Shown: positions 10,770 to 21,896 of the stretch, one piece after another
How positions within the stretch are numbered: the stretch's first letter is position 1
How the letters are laid out: every line of letters begins with the position of its first letter
Assembly (NCBI GenBank): GCA_032433765.1
Contig: JAVIAB010000051.1
Span: forward strand, 81,856,847-81,920,846
Length of the DNA stretch: 64,000 nucleotides
DNA from: Megaustenia siamemsis
Lineage: Eukaryota > Mollusca > Gastropoda > Stylommatophora > Ariophantidae
Reading direction: 5' to 3'
Program-made: the position numbers and the translations under genes
Notes under the pieces: generated by a model
Seen by the model: only the letters and a program-made list of their open reading frames with translations
Database searches by the model: none
Told to the model about the DNA's origin: nothing

Positions 10770-12373
10770 AATTCAAACACACACAATATACTCATATATA
10801 TATTTTTATATAACTGTTGCTTCTACCTGGCAAATACTTTACTGGGTGACCAACTTAAAACTGTTCTAAGTGGGCGTAATTTTGTTGCTTCCCGGTTTAC
10901 AGCAGCTAATAGCGTTATATACGCCTTACTTTCAGTCTAGTATATCCTATCTCAGTATTTGTTGACATCGAGCTGTTTTCCCAATTTGATCCTTTGTCGC
11001 TTGGCCTCATTAGTTCCTCGGTTTCTAGTTAAAAATGCAGTAGGACTTTAATCACTTCCGGTACGCTGATGCTAACGATAGTAGTGAGCTGTGATTGATG
11101 ACTGCTTTCAGGCAATGCGCCTACAGCATGATAACTATCCTCACATTTAGTTCATATTTATAATGCCACAGTGGTAAAATGGTTTGCGGACTCATCTGTT
11201 GCCCTGGTAGTCTAAGTTTTATTTTTCAAAATGGCTCATTTTGTTCTGAATGTTGGGATTCGTCGAGCTTCTAAAATGGGTACCAGATATTTATCTCTAG
11301 AAAAGTACAACGGCCTGGCGTGATATTAACCTTATAATTCGTAAATATACAGGTGGCCATCACTAAAGGTGGGCGCTAACCCCATATTCACCAGACGCAC
11401 CAGGGATGACCGACACCTTGAAAATTATAACTATTTGGTGCTTAAAGTTCAACTCCGTCGATACTGGTCCCAAGCATAGATGTAAAATAAGGAGACGTAA
11501 GACCAGCGACCAAATCACATGAAAAAGGTCCCTGCTTTGGAAAAATCAACTAGATCTGAGAATAAGAAATCAGGGAGATAATGGAGCTCAGCTACGAAGA
11601 CTTATAACCTGTTGTGGTAAAAGTAGGGAGAGTCTGGAAGCCACACTGTTGGCCATCTTTCCAGGGCAAAAATTGGAACGTAGAATTTCCAGACATTGTT
11701 TGACGATTAGGCAAGACAGCACAGAATTGAAGAGATAGGAGATCTCTTGTTTATGGGATATGCCCTAATGGAGAGTAAAATAAAATGCAAAAACAGATAA
11801 CAGAAGACTAGAAGCTCAGCCTTTCAATTGATTGTTTCCAGGTTTGGCAGAAAATGTTGTGGAACCACAAAAACTGCTTTTTCTCTTAATCTGAATGTCC
11901 AAGCAAGCAATTGTAATCTGTGTCAATTTACTTAGATTGCAAGCATCACAATAATCTCGCACTGCCTACACTAGCCTGCCTTCAGACTCTAGCATATCCT
12001 CCAATCATATGGATTTTACAGAGAGCTAAGAACAGACAGATAGCTCCTTTAAAAAAAATGTATGACACACAAGCTATGAGGCACTCCTAGTAAAGATATG
12101 CTTTTAACCAGATATGAAACTGATCACATAAGAAGAAAAATAAATAAAGAGGAAAAATTAAAAAAGAGGAAGAAGAAAAAAAAAGAAGTGGAAAAGGGGA
12201 AGCGGAAGAAGAATAATAAAGAGTGCATTATTACTAGAAATTCAACTTTTCAAATCATCTTGCTCGTGCCGGCGATATCCCATACTTTAGACTTTCGGTC
12301 TGCCCAATCGTTTCTGAACACTAGTTACGTCACTGGAACGTCATCACTATTCGACACACATCTCGAGTTGTGT
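10770..12373. other. mostly unassigned, one possible SINE relic
   Basis: No gene recognised. An A/G-rich purine stretch lies at about 12,130-12,220. At 11,160-11,390 a weak SINE-like segment is described separately. Confidence 0.45.
11160..11390 (+). mobile_element. possible diverged SINE relic
   Basis: ATGGGTACCAGATATTTAT followed by AGAAAAGTACAACGGCCTGG and GCGTGATATTAACC parallels the central SINE stretch (ATGGGTACCGGATTTTTT, GAAAGTAAAGCGGCACGGG, GCGTAATACCGACC). The preceding CAGTGGTAAAATGG could be a decayed, different tRNA head. The order is conserved but identity is low. Confidence 0.4.
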
Positions 12374-13497
12374 GAAAGAATTGAGTTATTGAGTTATTTG
12401 CGGGTCATCATCATTGCACCCCGAACATGTCCATAGGTGCTCAGATCCCCTCCACAGCAATTCCCGCAGTGTCCGCTCTGACGACTCCAGTTCTATGTTG
12501 GTTGATAAGTCTTCTTACACGGCCACTAAGTTTCTCATTTCTGGCTGTGCCCATCTTAACTCCCATTTCCATCATCCGAAGAAGTGACGTGGATCTGTGT
12601 TTGTTGAAGTCCTGTGCTCTTCCCACATCTTGGAGGGCATTGATGATGTCCGCCCGATCCATTGGTTGCCCGTCCTCAACGACAGCACAGCTAGCCAACC
12701 TGTCCGCTCTTTCATTTTCCCGTACTCCCGCATGTCCAGGGACAAAGACAATGGTGACCTTACGTATTTTGGATTATTTCTGCAACGACTCTACCCATTG
12801 CATGCGCACAGAGCCCGCCTCCACTTTCCTTATCATGCTCATCGAATCACTCAGTATACATGCGTGGGTGTAGTCTTGTGACTCTAACCATTTGAATGCC
12901 TTGGTCACTGCCATCACCTCCATTGTCATGCTACTCGTGGTCATGACGTATGCACCACTGTCTTCATAGACTATTCTGCCTGCCGAGCGTGCTGTAAATG
13001 CCCATGCACTTCTTTGGTGTCGTATTACAGATCCGTCTGTATAGATGACTGCATCTTTCTCATCGATGTTATCGCAGATGAGACCGTTGACCTCATCATT
13101 AACCACGACCGGGTTCTGTTCCATACTTTTCCTGTCGAGTGTGACAATACACGAGAAAGTCCCATTGAAAGACGTAGGCACCGGTATCCACTCCTCACCA
13201 ACGCTGAGATTGGTAAGCCCACAGACCTGTTTGATGACATCTTCTGCTCGGCCCACCCATGATTTGCGTCTTTTTAGCCTGGCACCTTTCCTTGTGTTGA
13301 GCACGTGGTCAATGGATGCTCTTTATCTGCACTAATCTTCAGGTATGCTCGTGCTCTCCAGATCTTGATTCTGTCATCCATGGTTGGAAAGTCAAGAAGA
13401 TACCTCATTGCTACACAGGGAGTGTCCCTCGTACATCCCAAGATAATGCGCTTGGCTTCATTTTGTATTTTCTCCAGCCTATCAATTTGAGTCATTG
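12374..13497 (-). mobile_element. LINE-D (Nimbus-like), 5'-truncated, RNase H end
   Basis: A minus-strand I-clade-like LINE covering the end of RT through RNase H to the 3' end. RNase H removes the RNA strand of the cDNA hybrid in this family. Catalytic positions are visible: AVIYTDGSVI (Asp), MTMEVMAVT (Glu), ILSDSMSMI (Asp) and VPGHAGVRENERADRLA (His/Asp). Compared with the copies at 22-26 kb, a 3-bp insertion near 12,774 creates a TAA stop, after which the same frame continues to 12,441, and the last part is shifted near 12,475. The element is 5'-truncated at about 13,497 and ends in an AACTCAATA-like tail near 12,380. Confidence 0.88.
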
Positions 13498-13679
13498 TGT
13501 GAATATATTTGATTAATGCTCGTAGACGCAAATTGAAGGCTACAAACATTGTTATTGTTCCAGTGACCGTGAACTTTCGCTCCGATTTAAGATTTCTAGA
13601 TTTATCTCTGTACAGTTTTATACTCGTATACAAGACTTTTTCACAGCCGGAGCGGTCTAGATAGCCTCCCTGTAAACTG

Positions 13680-13960
13680 TTAGAACTCGAATCCTTCTCT
13701 TTTCTTCACTTCTTTGTACCCGTTCTGGTGTCGAACGAGATACAAAATTCTTGTTCTCCCCCTCTTGGCGGCTTCACTCATTATCAATTGATGTTGTAGC
13801 GCTTCTTTGATGTTGCCTGTCCATCTTGCTCTTGGTCTGCCTCCTGCTCTTCTGCCCTTTCCTCTTTTAATATATGCTTTGTATTGTAAGGATTTGTATG
13901 GCATTATTTCTAAATGGGCAAACCAGTTTATTTGTTGTTTCCCGACGTAGTAATGCCTAC
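13680..13960 (-). pseudogene. LINE-F-like C-terminal fragment
   Basis: The minus-strand frame from 13,904 reads a basic tail GKGRRAGGRPRARWTGNIKEA, the same arrangement as GRPRKRWIDGILEALG in LINE-F. Just upstream, VGKQQINWFAHL parallels KQQIKWFGHV of LINE-F. Only the last 90 or so residues are present. Confidence 0.65.
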
Positions 13961-14315
13961 TATTTTTATGATTTTAATAATGCCCCGAATTATAAAATTA
14001 TAAATCAGGAAATTAGTTTTGACGACAGTTTGCATCCTCACATTATTATTTTTAACAACGATAATACAAATGTAAGCACAGAAGATCTACAGTGGCCTGT
14101 CATGTACCCAGATACGGGATGTAATGATGGAGTCCAGAAGACTTTGCTTAAGAAAAGCATTACACAAACACACACATTCAAACATAATGGTTGGTCAAAC
14201 AATTGAGCACTTTAGTATGAAGAGTCAGTGCACATATCAGTGTTAACTTTAGTCCTCTATCTATCTATCTTTCGTTCGCCTGAAGTATTGTCTATATCTG
14301 CAATGTCGTTTCCTG

Positions 14316-14318
<3 letters not shown>
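13961..14318. other. unassigned sequence
   Basis: No recognised coding or repeat feature; a 110-codon plus-strand frame (13874-14206) has no family signature. Confidence 0.45.

Positions 14319-14378
<60 letters not shown>
14319..14378 (+). repeat. (CT)30 microsatellite
   Basis: An uninterrupted CT run of about 60 bp, just outside the 3' end of the neighbouring LINE. Confidence 0.97.
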
Positions 14379-14380
<2 letters not shown>

Positions 14381-14386
14381 GATCAA

Positions 14387-15697
14387 GACTCAATAAGAGT
14401 AGGATTCCAGACTCTCCCATAAAGTCAGCTGTCTGTTTATGTGATTCGATTGCCCCATGTAGTTTCTCTTTTTAGGGAAGTGGGTGTGGACCACATTGCT
14501 CTTCTCAGGTCTGTGTACTGGGGGCAATCCTGTAGAACATGTTTTGTAGTCATATTGTCCAGTGTACAGTGGCATAGGCTGGTTGTACCTATTTTGAATT
14601 TGGAGAACATGTGATTTCTCATTCTATTGTGGCCTGTGCGTAGGCGAAGTATGATCACCGTGATAGTTGGTGGTAACCGTCCCTCCCGTTATGTTTTGGG
14701 TGTTCTCGTTTCCATTTTTCATGGAACTGACCTTTGAGGATGGATTTGGCTTCATCATAACTGAGCGGATGGTTCTCTTGTGGTAATCTCCCTCCCTCTT
14801 TAGCTAATTTGTCTGCGCGTTCGTTTCCGTGTATATTACAGTGTGATGGTATCCACTGGATGACTACTCTCTGGAAGTTATTGCATAGCTGGTCCAGAGC
14901 TGTTCTCAAGTCATCTAGTTCATTGTTCTTATGGCTTTTTAGAGCTGATAGTACTGACAGTGCATCAGTCAGAATCAAAAATTTATTGTGCATGTTATTT
15001 TTGTGTTGAGTAGCCAGTGTTGCAGCATCTCTGATGGCCTCAGTTTCTGCTTTAAAGTTGTTTGAGAATTTCCAGTAGCTATTGACTTGGTGATCTCGTC
15101 CAAGTTATTCTATCGTCAAGAACACACCACCCCCTCCATTTCTGGTAGCATTTGTAGCAGAGCCATCTGTGTATACGTGGGACCAAGAGTCATGTGGGTA
15201 GTTATCGTGTATGTACTTTTCTGATACGTGTTTTCTTTCTGTGTCTGATTGGGTGCATTTTTTCATGATTCATGTTATATTTTCCTTAAGTTCTGGTATT
15301 TTATGTTTTCCATGAGGAGACATATCAGATGGGCCCAAGGGTTTCGATATTGTTTGGGAAAGTACTGGGTCTCCAGTAGTTAGTTCATTGGCAATTGCAG
15401 CGAAGTTGCTCCTCTTTAGTCGTACAATTCCGGAACCAGTTATTCTTTGGTGCATGGGGTGGCTAAGGAGCCTTCTATATTTCTCCGCTTGTTGCAATAC
15501 TTTAGTGACCCATCTGTCATCTAAGGGTTGTAAATCTGTTACTGTTTCTAGAGTCTTGATAGGTGTAGATTTCATAGCATCAGTGATAATACGGGCAGCT
15601 TTGTTCTGTGTTCTGTTAATTTTGCTAAGGTGTGATTTGGAAACCATAGCCCAGGCTGTGACTCCATACTCTAGAACTGGTCTGACTCTTCCTACGT
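14387..15697 (-). mobile_element. LINE-E with RNase H, 5'-truncated and broken
   Basis: Minus-strand LINE in three recognisable blocks. 15,647-15,270 carries the post-RT linker (INRTQNKAARIITDA...LDDRW). 14,993-14,655 carries the second half of an RNase H domain with ILTDALSVLSAL (catalytic Asp) and QWIPSHCNIHGNERADKLAK (His and final Asp). 14,658-14,437 carries a LRTGHNR motif and a Cys/His-rich tail (C.C...H..QDCP), the usual ending of jockey/I-like RNase H LINEs. The first half of RNase H around 15,000-15,240 is out of frame. The 5' side ends at about 15,697, directly against the 3' end of LINE-A. Confidence 0.85.
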
Positions 15698-15698
15698 A

Positions 15699-16403
15699 AC
15701 ATCATCATCATGTGCCATACCGGTTGGCGTAGGTGATCATGTCCCTCCACAATCTTCTATCTACAGTGCACCGTATCAGTTCTGTTTTCCATGCCATGAC
15801 ATCAAGCTATCCAGTATTTTCTCTCTTTGTCGCCCGCGATCTCTCTTTCCATTTATTTTGCCAGTTGTACCAAATATTAAACGATGAAGTCTTAAAACAA
15901 CTAAAAATGAAAAGAGAACTTCTCAACACAATTAGAACAAGACAAATGCGATTCTTGGGCCATGTTAAAAGACACAACAGCCTACTGAAAGTAATCCTGG
16001 AGGGGAAAATAAAGGTAAAAGAGGCAGAGGCAGACCAAGATTAACATGGACGAGTAACATCAAAAGATGGACAAACCAACCGATGACAACCTGCACCATC
16101 AAAGCAAGAGATAGAGCAGAATGGCGCTCCATGGTAGCCAACCTTCGTTGCGGAGACGGCACTCAATGATGATGATGATGAAACCAAGTATTCCAACTTT
16201 CCTCTTCTCATGATGTGCCCGAAAAATGTTGATTGCTTCTTTCTGATGTTTTTTAAGAGCTCCCTTTTTGTGTTGGCCTTTTTGAGAACTTCCTCATTGG
16301 TCTTTTTAGCTGTCCAGGGAACTTTCAACATTCTTTTGAGAAATCCCATCTCTGTGGCCTCCAATCGTCTTTTCATTTGTTTGTCCACTGTCCATGTATA
16401 GTC
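15699..16403 (-). mobile_element. LINE-A 3' part, interrupted by LINE-B
   Basis: Minus-strand LINE-A in two pieces, 15,699-15,868 and 16,183-16,403. The coding part from 16,388 reads RRLEATEMGFLRRML, then KVPWTAKKTNEEVLKKANTK. The 3' UTR ends with GCCTACGCCAACCGGTATGG and a (GAT)n tail. The two pieces are separated by a plus-strand LINE-B copy; in the uninterrupted copy at 27.0 kb the joint reads GTTGTAACCAAGTATTCC. The 5' limit near 16,403 is followed by a short TA repeat. Confidence 0.85.
15869..16182 (+). mobile_element. LINE-B 3' end nested in LINE-A
   Basis: A 5'-truncated plus-strand copy coding DEVLKQLKMKRELLNTIRT, the FLGHVKRHNSLLKVILEGK block, and a 3' end GCGGAGACGGCACTCA followed by (ATG)n. 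A 1-bp shift follows GKIK. Flanks suggest a short TSD around ACCAA. It integrated after the LINE-A copy. Confidence 0.85.
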
Positions 16404-16499
16404 TTGTATATATATATATATCTATATGTTCCTACGTATAGTCTTTTCAAAATATTGCTGTCTGCTCCCCAGTCCGTTCCTGCAAATTTTTACATTATA

Positions 16500-16800
16500 T
16501 TAGTTCGTTTTCTGGCTTTTTTTTCTTGCTCTGTCTATCTGTATACATTTTACTGTCTTTTGTAATTCTTGCAGTGGCCCATATAGTTTTGTATGTAGTG
16601 TTGTATCTATGGGCCAATGGATTTTCCTCAGTCTACTATATTCAGTGCAGTCTTGAAGTATGTGTTCAGCAGTCTGGGGTGCCTGTCCGCATGTACAAGT
16701 AGTTGAGGTGCCGATCTTTAATTGTGTATACTTGTGACTATGGAGTCGATTGTGTCCTGTTCTGAGGCGTATAATGATAACTTGTTCATATCTATTCATA
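16500..16800 (-). pseudogene. LINE-E C-terminal fragment
   Basis: The minus-strand frame of 99 codons reads VIIIRLRTGHNRLHSH, then TCTCGQAPQTAEHILQDC and a long tail. It has the same Cys-rich ending as the 14.4-kb LINE-E but a different sequence, so it belongs to another subfamily. RNase H and RT are absent. Confidence 0.75.
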
Positions 16801-17164
16801 TTATGAAAGGCATCCTGATTTGGGGCTTGTGGTCCTCTATGTATTCACCTCTCAATGCGATGCTCTTCTCTCACTGTTACTTCAACTTTCTGACTGTAGA
16901 CGTCTTCTATGCCTCGAACATCATTCCTAGTCTAGTGACCAAATCTTGATTGATGGCGAGGCTTTTACTTACAGTAACGGCAGAAATGTTCAGAATGGTG
17001 CAGAAACTACGCCAGGAAGAATCTGCTCCTAGGACGTCGTTTTGATTCCTACAATCGAACTGCCCGCGCAGCCAACATGTCATCTCTCAATGCCACATGT
17101 TATGCATCCAAATCATCATTTGCGTTTCGTTTGCGTTTTCTGTACTTTTTTCTGCTTTAGTTGT
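16801..17164. other. unassigned sequence
   Basis: No clear feature; the part up to about 16,950 could be decayed LINE-E linker but no motif supports it. Confidence 0.35.
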
Positions 17165-17865
17165 AATCATCATCATCATCATCATCAAGTCCCGGGCCTG
17201 CTAGTGTAGGTGATCATGTCTCTCCACAACTTTCGATTTCGACAGTTATTTATAATTTCTGTTGTTGACCTTCTGCCAAGCCATTCTCTTAAGCTGTCTG
17301 GTATTTTTTCTCTTTGCTTCCCTCTATCTCTTCGTCCCTCAATTTTTCCAGTTGTTACAATATATTCCAGCTGTTCTATTCTCATTACATGGCCAAAAAT
17401 GATCATTGTGTCATCCTAATATTGGAAATTAGCTCTCTTTTTGCTGTGGCCTCTTTCAGAACATCTTCAGTACTCTTCTTAGCTGTCCATGGTATTCTCA
17501 ACATTCTTCTGTAAAACCACATTTCTACAGACTCCAGTGATTTTCTTGTCTGTTGTCCTATTGTCCATGATTCACATTCATATGTTAAGACTGGCTCAAC
17601 ATAACATTTAAGAACTGTTTTTCTTGTTTCTATTGTCAAAAATGGATTGCATAGTATCTTCCTCATTTTTGGAAATCTGCTTTTGCCTGAGTCATTCACC
17701 ATCTCACCTCTTTTGTACATCTTCCGTCTGAGGTTACCAAAGTTCCCAAATATTTAAATGTATTTACCTGTTTTAATATTGTTCCACTTGTCTTTATTTT
17801 CCACTGAGGTGATGTCTTTTTCTTTGTTGTTACCATTACTTCTGTCTTTTTGCTATTAAGGCACG
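17165..17865 (-). mobile_element. LINE-C 3' half, 5'-truncated
   Basis: Minus-strand LINE with frames 17,720-17,403 and 17,406-17,185. Visible motifs are RKILCNPFLTIETRKTVLK, CYVEPVLTYECESWT, the WFYRRMLRIPWTAKK block, and then FGHVMRIEQLEYIVTTGK. The two frames overlap by four bases through a shift. The 3' end GGTGATCATGTCTCTCCACA (reverse sense) is followed by (ATC)7 at 17,167-17,189. The 5' side stops near 17,865. Confidence 0.85.
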
Positions 17866-19225
17866 TTGTAATAGTTGTAGTAGTTAGTTGTAATACTCTG
17901 GTTATATGTATATATGTGTATATAATATCAGTTTATTAACGATAGCATCTAAGAAGAGTGAGGATGAGCGAGGTCAGAAGGAAGGTTTTAGTAACAATGA
18001 TTGGTGTAATAAAGAAGCTCATCTTGAAACAAGAAAACAAGTGGTGCAGATGTAGCAAAGAGGGAAAGTTAACCAAAATCAGCAACCAGTGGTGCTAAGG
18101 GCAGGAGAGAAATAGAGAGCGAGAGAACACCAGAAGAACAGTTATTTGGTGTATTTATGTGAAAAATAAAACCTAAACAGTAATTTCCCCTTTCCTCTCC
18201 ACCTGCTGCACAGGGCATAATCGTTCAACACTAAGTTGCAGTAAATGCGATTTTCATTTTAGTATACGATGTGCATACTTTATTAATTGTTTTAATTATT
18301 TTTTTAGGGTAATTAATTGTGCTATCTTCACCCTAAATTATGTTTATTTGCTTTTACCAAAATAGGCATTTCTTGGGATCTGTGAATAGGTTACTTTATT
18401 TTCATTTTTTTTCTAATGGGAGACAACTATTCGAACATCGAATAATTCAGTCTGAGCAGCAGCTTCCTGGAACGAATTAAATTCGAAATAAAAGACATCT
18501 CTGCGCACACGTCGTACGTGTTTTCATGTGAATTAAAAAAAAAAACAGAATATTTACTGTTAACACTGACAAAATGACATTATTACTATTCAGCATAGAT
18601 TCCCCTCTGGTTCAATGCACTTACGCCGGCGCTTGACATGCTCGTAAATACCGCTGGATTCGAATTATTTCGGAAGGGTGAGTGAAACACCGCTGCTTGA
18701 GTGGCCATCTCGAACACTTTCAGTGGTTCGGGCTTATCCATAGTCTACTTTATATATGCCTGATCGCAGAAAGGGAAACCTCGGAAAGCCTCCACTAGCG
18801 TGACGTTTCCAGCATGCAAGTGGGGATGGTTGTGACGTCAGCTGTCTATATATGTAGCTCGCATTGCTGAATACGTCATGGCAGTAGAGGTTTTCCGGTG
18901 TTTCTCGCTCAGACCTGTCTACATTAGGTTATGTTGATTCACAGCCATTTATAGTATTAATGCCAGCACGCTGAAGGAAATCCCACAAAGCTTTCGATAT
19001 CTGCAACTTCGCGATCAGGGGCAGTTAAGTGTAAAATGTCAGCCGACTTTAGCTCGCAAAGCTGAAGACGTCACAAACTTTGGGTGATTGAGGGATTTCC
19101 CTCTCATCTACCAGGCCTTAGCAATTCTAGAGATGGATGTGGCTGATCGAACACTAACGCCAAACAGCGAGGCCACCTCTCTGACTGACAAGGAAGTTTT
19201 CGCGTACCACTGGCACCTAGTGAGA
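17866..19225. other. mostly unassigned sequence
   Basis: No gene recognised. A possible DNA-transposon remnant is noted at 18,590-18,660. Confidence 0.4.
18590..18660 (-). pseudogene. possible mariner transposase C-terminal remnant
   Basis: One minus-strand frame reads SGIYEHVKRRRKCIEPEGN, which resembles the (N)GI..L..RW.KCI...G(D/E)Y ending of mariner-type transposases. No catalytic region could be read upstream, so only a short relic can be claimed. Confidence 0.25.
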
Positions 19226-19535
19226 TATTCTTGAACTCCACACACGTGTACAGCAGCTCAAACAGACTTGTGTGTACTACACCTTACACACTTGTGTACA
19301 ATAGCTCACACACACTTGTGTACAAAAACTCACACACTTATGTACAACTCACACACTTATGTACAACTCACACACACGTGTACAACTCACACACACCTGT
19401 GTACAACACATCACACACTTGTGTACAACAACAACACACACACACACTTGTGTATAACAGCAACAACAACACACTCACACACACTTGTGTACAACAAAAA
19501 TCACACACACTTGTGTACAATTCACACACTTCTCA
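19226..19535. repeat. ACACACTTGTGTACAA low-complexity tandem repeat
   Basis: Irregular copies of CACACACTTGTGTACAAC with variable CA spacers, roughly 17-35 bp apart. The core ACTTGTGTACA recurs about a dozen times. Confidence 0.9.
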
Positions 19536-19726
19536 CCGAACTGAATTTTCTCCGAAGATGAATCTCTACAAAAGTCTCCACTAAACAAAAGTCACATTAC
19601 ATTTCGCAGATTGGAGCACTGTTACAACCGATACCACCATCTTGTCAAACTGTTTCTCAGGCTCATGCGCGTGCCGTAGACGTGCCAAGGTCATTTATTG
19701 GTATCTCTAGGTCAGCAGCCTCTCAA

Positions 19727-19788
19727 GGAATCATAGGAGGAAGAGGTATGTATTACAGCACTCAGAAAAAATGTCCTCCTATGATTCC
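19727..19788. repeat. 15-bp perfect inverted repeat (hairpin)
   Basis: GGAATCATAGGAGGA at 19727-19741 pairs with TCCTCCTATGATTCC at 19774-19788, leaving a 32-nt loop. It ends exactly where a relic of the 438-bp satellite begins. Confidence 0.9.
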
Positions 19789-19860
19789 CTGAATTATCGC
19801 CCCGGAAGTTTCCCTCTATAATAATATTCATTTATTATTATTTGTCTTCAGTAGCCTTTC
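19789..19860 (+). repeat. isolated diverged piece of the 438-bp satellite
   Basis: GAATTATCGCCCCGGAAGTT, then CCCTCTATAATAATATTCAT and TTATTATTATTTGT, parallels the satellite segment at 2,010-2,060 (TATTATCGCCTCGGAAGTT and TATAATAATATTTATGTATT). It is a single diverged copy, so the family also exists outside the array. Confidence 0.75.
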
Positions 19861-19985
19861 ACCAAACACACACTATTATAAGTCGTACAGCCGATGTTTA
19901 TATAAACACCGGATCCGGTTCCCCACTAGACGATCCTTGCACGTATTGTTTGTGTGTATGTGTAATATATATAGACATGTATATA

Positions 19986-20281
19986 CGTCTTATGCAAAAA
20001 GTCTATGTCAATAAGAGTGCATCGTCTTATGCAAAATGTCTATGTCAATAAGAGTTCATCGTCTTATGCAAACAGTCTATGTCAATAAGAGTGCATCGTC
20101 TTATGCAAACAGTCTATGTCAATAAGAGTGCATCGTCTTATGCAAAATGTCTATGTCAATAAGAGTTCATCGTCTTATGCAAAAAGTCTATGTCAATAAG
20201 AGTGCATCGTCTTATGCAAACAGTCTATGTCAATAAGAGTGCATCGTCTTATGCAAACAGTCTATGTTAATAAGAGTTCAT
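19986..20281 (+). repeat. 37-bp tandem repeat derived from LINE-A coding sequence
   Basis: Eight 37-bp units start at 19986, 20023, 20060, 20097, 20134, 20171, 20208 and 20245. Each has CGTCTTATGCAAA, GTCTATGTCAATAAGAG and T(T/G)CAT. LINE-A at 27.24-27.28 kb (reverse sense) has, in the same order, TCTTATGCAAC, ATCTATGTCAATAGAG and AGAGAGTTCATCG. The last unit runs straight into intact LINE-A sequence at 20,282. Confidence 0.9.
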
Positions 20282-20688
20282 CGATGCTATATAGAGCTAT
20301 TCTGACCTATGAAAGCGAATCATGGACAGTAGATAAACAAGTGAAAAGACGGTTAGAAGCCACAAAGATGGGATTTCTCAGAAGAATGTTGAATGCTCCC
20401 TGGACAGCTAAAAAGACGAATGAGGACATTCTCAAAGAAGCCAAAACAAGAAGGGAGCTCATGAAAAACATAACAAAGAAACATGTTTCGGGCACATCAT
20501 AAGAAGAGGAAAATTGGAATGCTTGGTTACACCTGCCAAAATACAGGGAAAGAGAGATCGCGGACGACAGAGCGAGAAGATACTAGATAGCTTGGTAAAC
20601 AGTGAACAGAATTGATAAAAAGCACAGCGGATAAAAGATTTTGGAAGGACGTGATTGCCTACGCCAACCAGAATGGCACATAATGAGA
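20282..20688 (+). mobile_element. LINE-A 3' part downstream of expanded repeat
   Basis: The plus-strand frame 20,227-20,502 crosses from the last repeat units into LINE-A coding sequence: SSSMLYRAILTYESESWTVD, then RRLEATKMGFLRRMLNAPWT and AKKTNEDILKEAKTRRELMK. A shift after KKHVSGTS breaks it, and the GHIIRRGKLECL part continues in another frame. The 3' end CGCCAACCAGAATGGCACAT is followed by an AT microsatellite instead of (GAT)n. Confidence 0.88.
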
Positions 20689-20711
20689 TTATATATATAT
20701 ATATATATATA
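20689..20711 (+). repeat. (AT)n microsatellite
   Basis: About eleven AT units directly after the LINE-A 3' end. Confidence 0.9.
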
Positions 20712-21388
20712 GTTTCGCACGCAAGTGACATTTCTGAGGAATATGGTAACTGCAAATATTTTTCAATGACCATCATTTACGAATGACGCGCGCATGTCTA
20801 TGTGTGTATGTGCATGCGCGGTTAGCTCTTTAGAGTTTGGAACACCATATCTATGACACTTTGCCTAAATGCAATGGTACGGAACATTGTTTCCCAACGT
20901 CTTCTCAAAATACAACCACCCCCGTATAATAATGTCCGAGGCCCCCTGAGATGACCCTGTCACGATTCATGATTGGCGTGGACAGTTCAAGATTGACATT
21001 GTTTAATGGGGATTAGATGGTCTAAAGATAAGACGTGGACGTCTAGACATGAGCGTCCCGGGTACCGCCACTAGCGGTGGTATATGTTCACTTCGAATCC
21101 GTCGTTTCCTCACTGGCTGTACTGTCCTCTTGTCGTGAGATCTGATGTCTAGCCCTCTTGGACAAGACGAAAAACAGGATGTCCCGTGAGTACTCGCGCG
21201 CGTTAAGGAACTATTTTCAATTAAAACTAAAAAAAAAAAGACAAAAGATGGCCGCTGCCCTAGCAAAAATTGTTTAGCAAGTAACGAAGAGCCTATGTGT
21301 AGGATCGAGACAGGCGCTGATATCATGATTGTGACGTCAACTAGTGACACAACGCACTCACGCCTACTGAACGCTGAGAGACAGAATA
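20712..21388. other. unassigned sequence upstream of LINE-D
   Basis: No repeat from elsewhere in the window was recognised. Open frames exist on both strands (203 codons minus, 21,003-21,614, mainly antisense to LINE-D) but carry no motif. The plus-strand frame starting at 21,295 runs in phase into LINE-D at 21,389; that fusion is probably accidental. Confidence 0.4.
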
Positions 21389-21896
21389 ATTTATTTAACG
21401 TGTACACAATACCGATCACGGAACAACAGCTGGATGGGAGGGGAAGAACTATGACTTTTGCTGATGATATTCTGGTATATCGACAGGGAAGAGACAGACG
21501 GGCAATCGCCTCCACAATACAAGACGAACTCGATCGCATTTCTTCCTGGTGTGGGGTTTCAGGTGCCTTGGTTAATCCTAATAAAGCATCAGTTTCATGG
21601 TTCTCCCTTAACAATCATATCGTTAATGCGACCACACCGGTAGTACGAATGGGAGCTGATGAGGTCAAGGGACAAGTTGATAGCATACCTAGGAGTAAAG
21701 TTTGATCGCAGTATGTGTTTTCGGGACCACGTCGACCATGTGATAACAAAATCCCGCAAAGGATTAGCCGCCTTGAAGGTCATGGCAGTTGCCAACATCG
21801 AGCAGAGGCTACTTACTCTTCTGTTTCAGGGATTAGTCCTCGCATCAATCGAGTATGCCCTGGCAATTCTTACTGTCGGTACGACTCAAATTGATA

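Noticed and set aside
12098..12436. 112-codon Lys-rich protein
   Set aside because: The coding appearance comes from a purine-rich low-complexity run; no domain or homologue pattern was seen.
19231..19584. Thr/His-rich 117-codon protein
   Set aside because: The frame follows the ACACACTTGTGTACAA low-complexity repeat, with a similar frame overlapping on the same strand.
21003..21614. 203-codon minus-strand gene
   Set aside because: Its second half is antisense to LINE-D RT and the first half has no motif.
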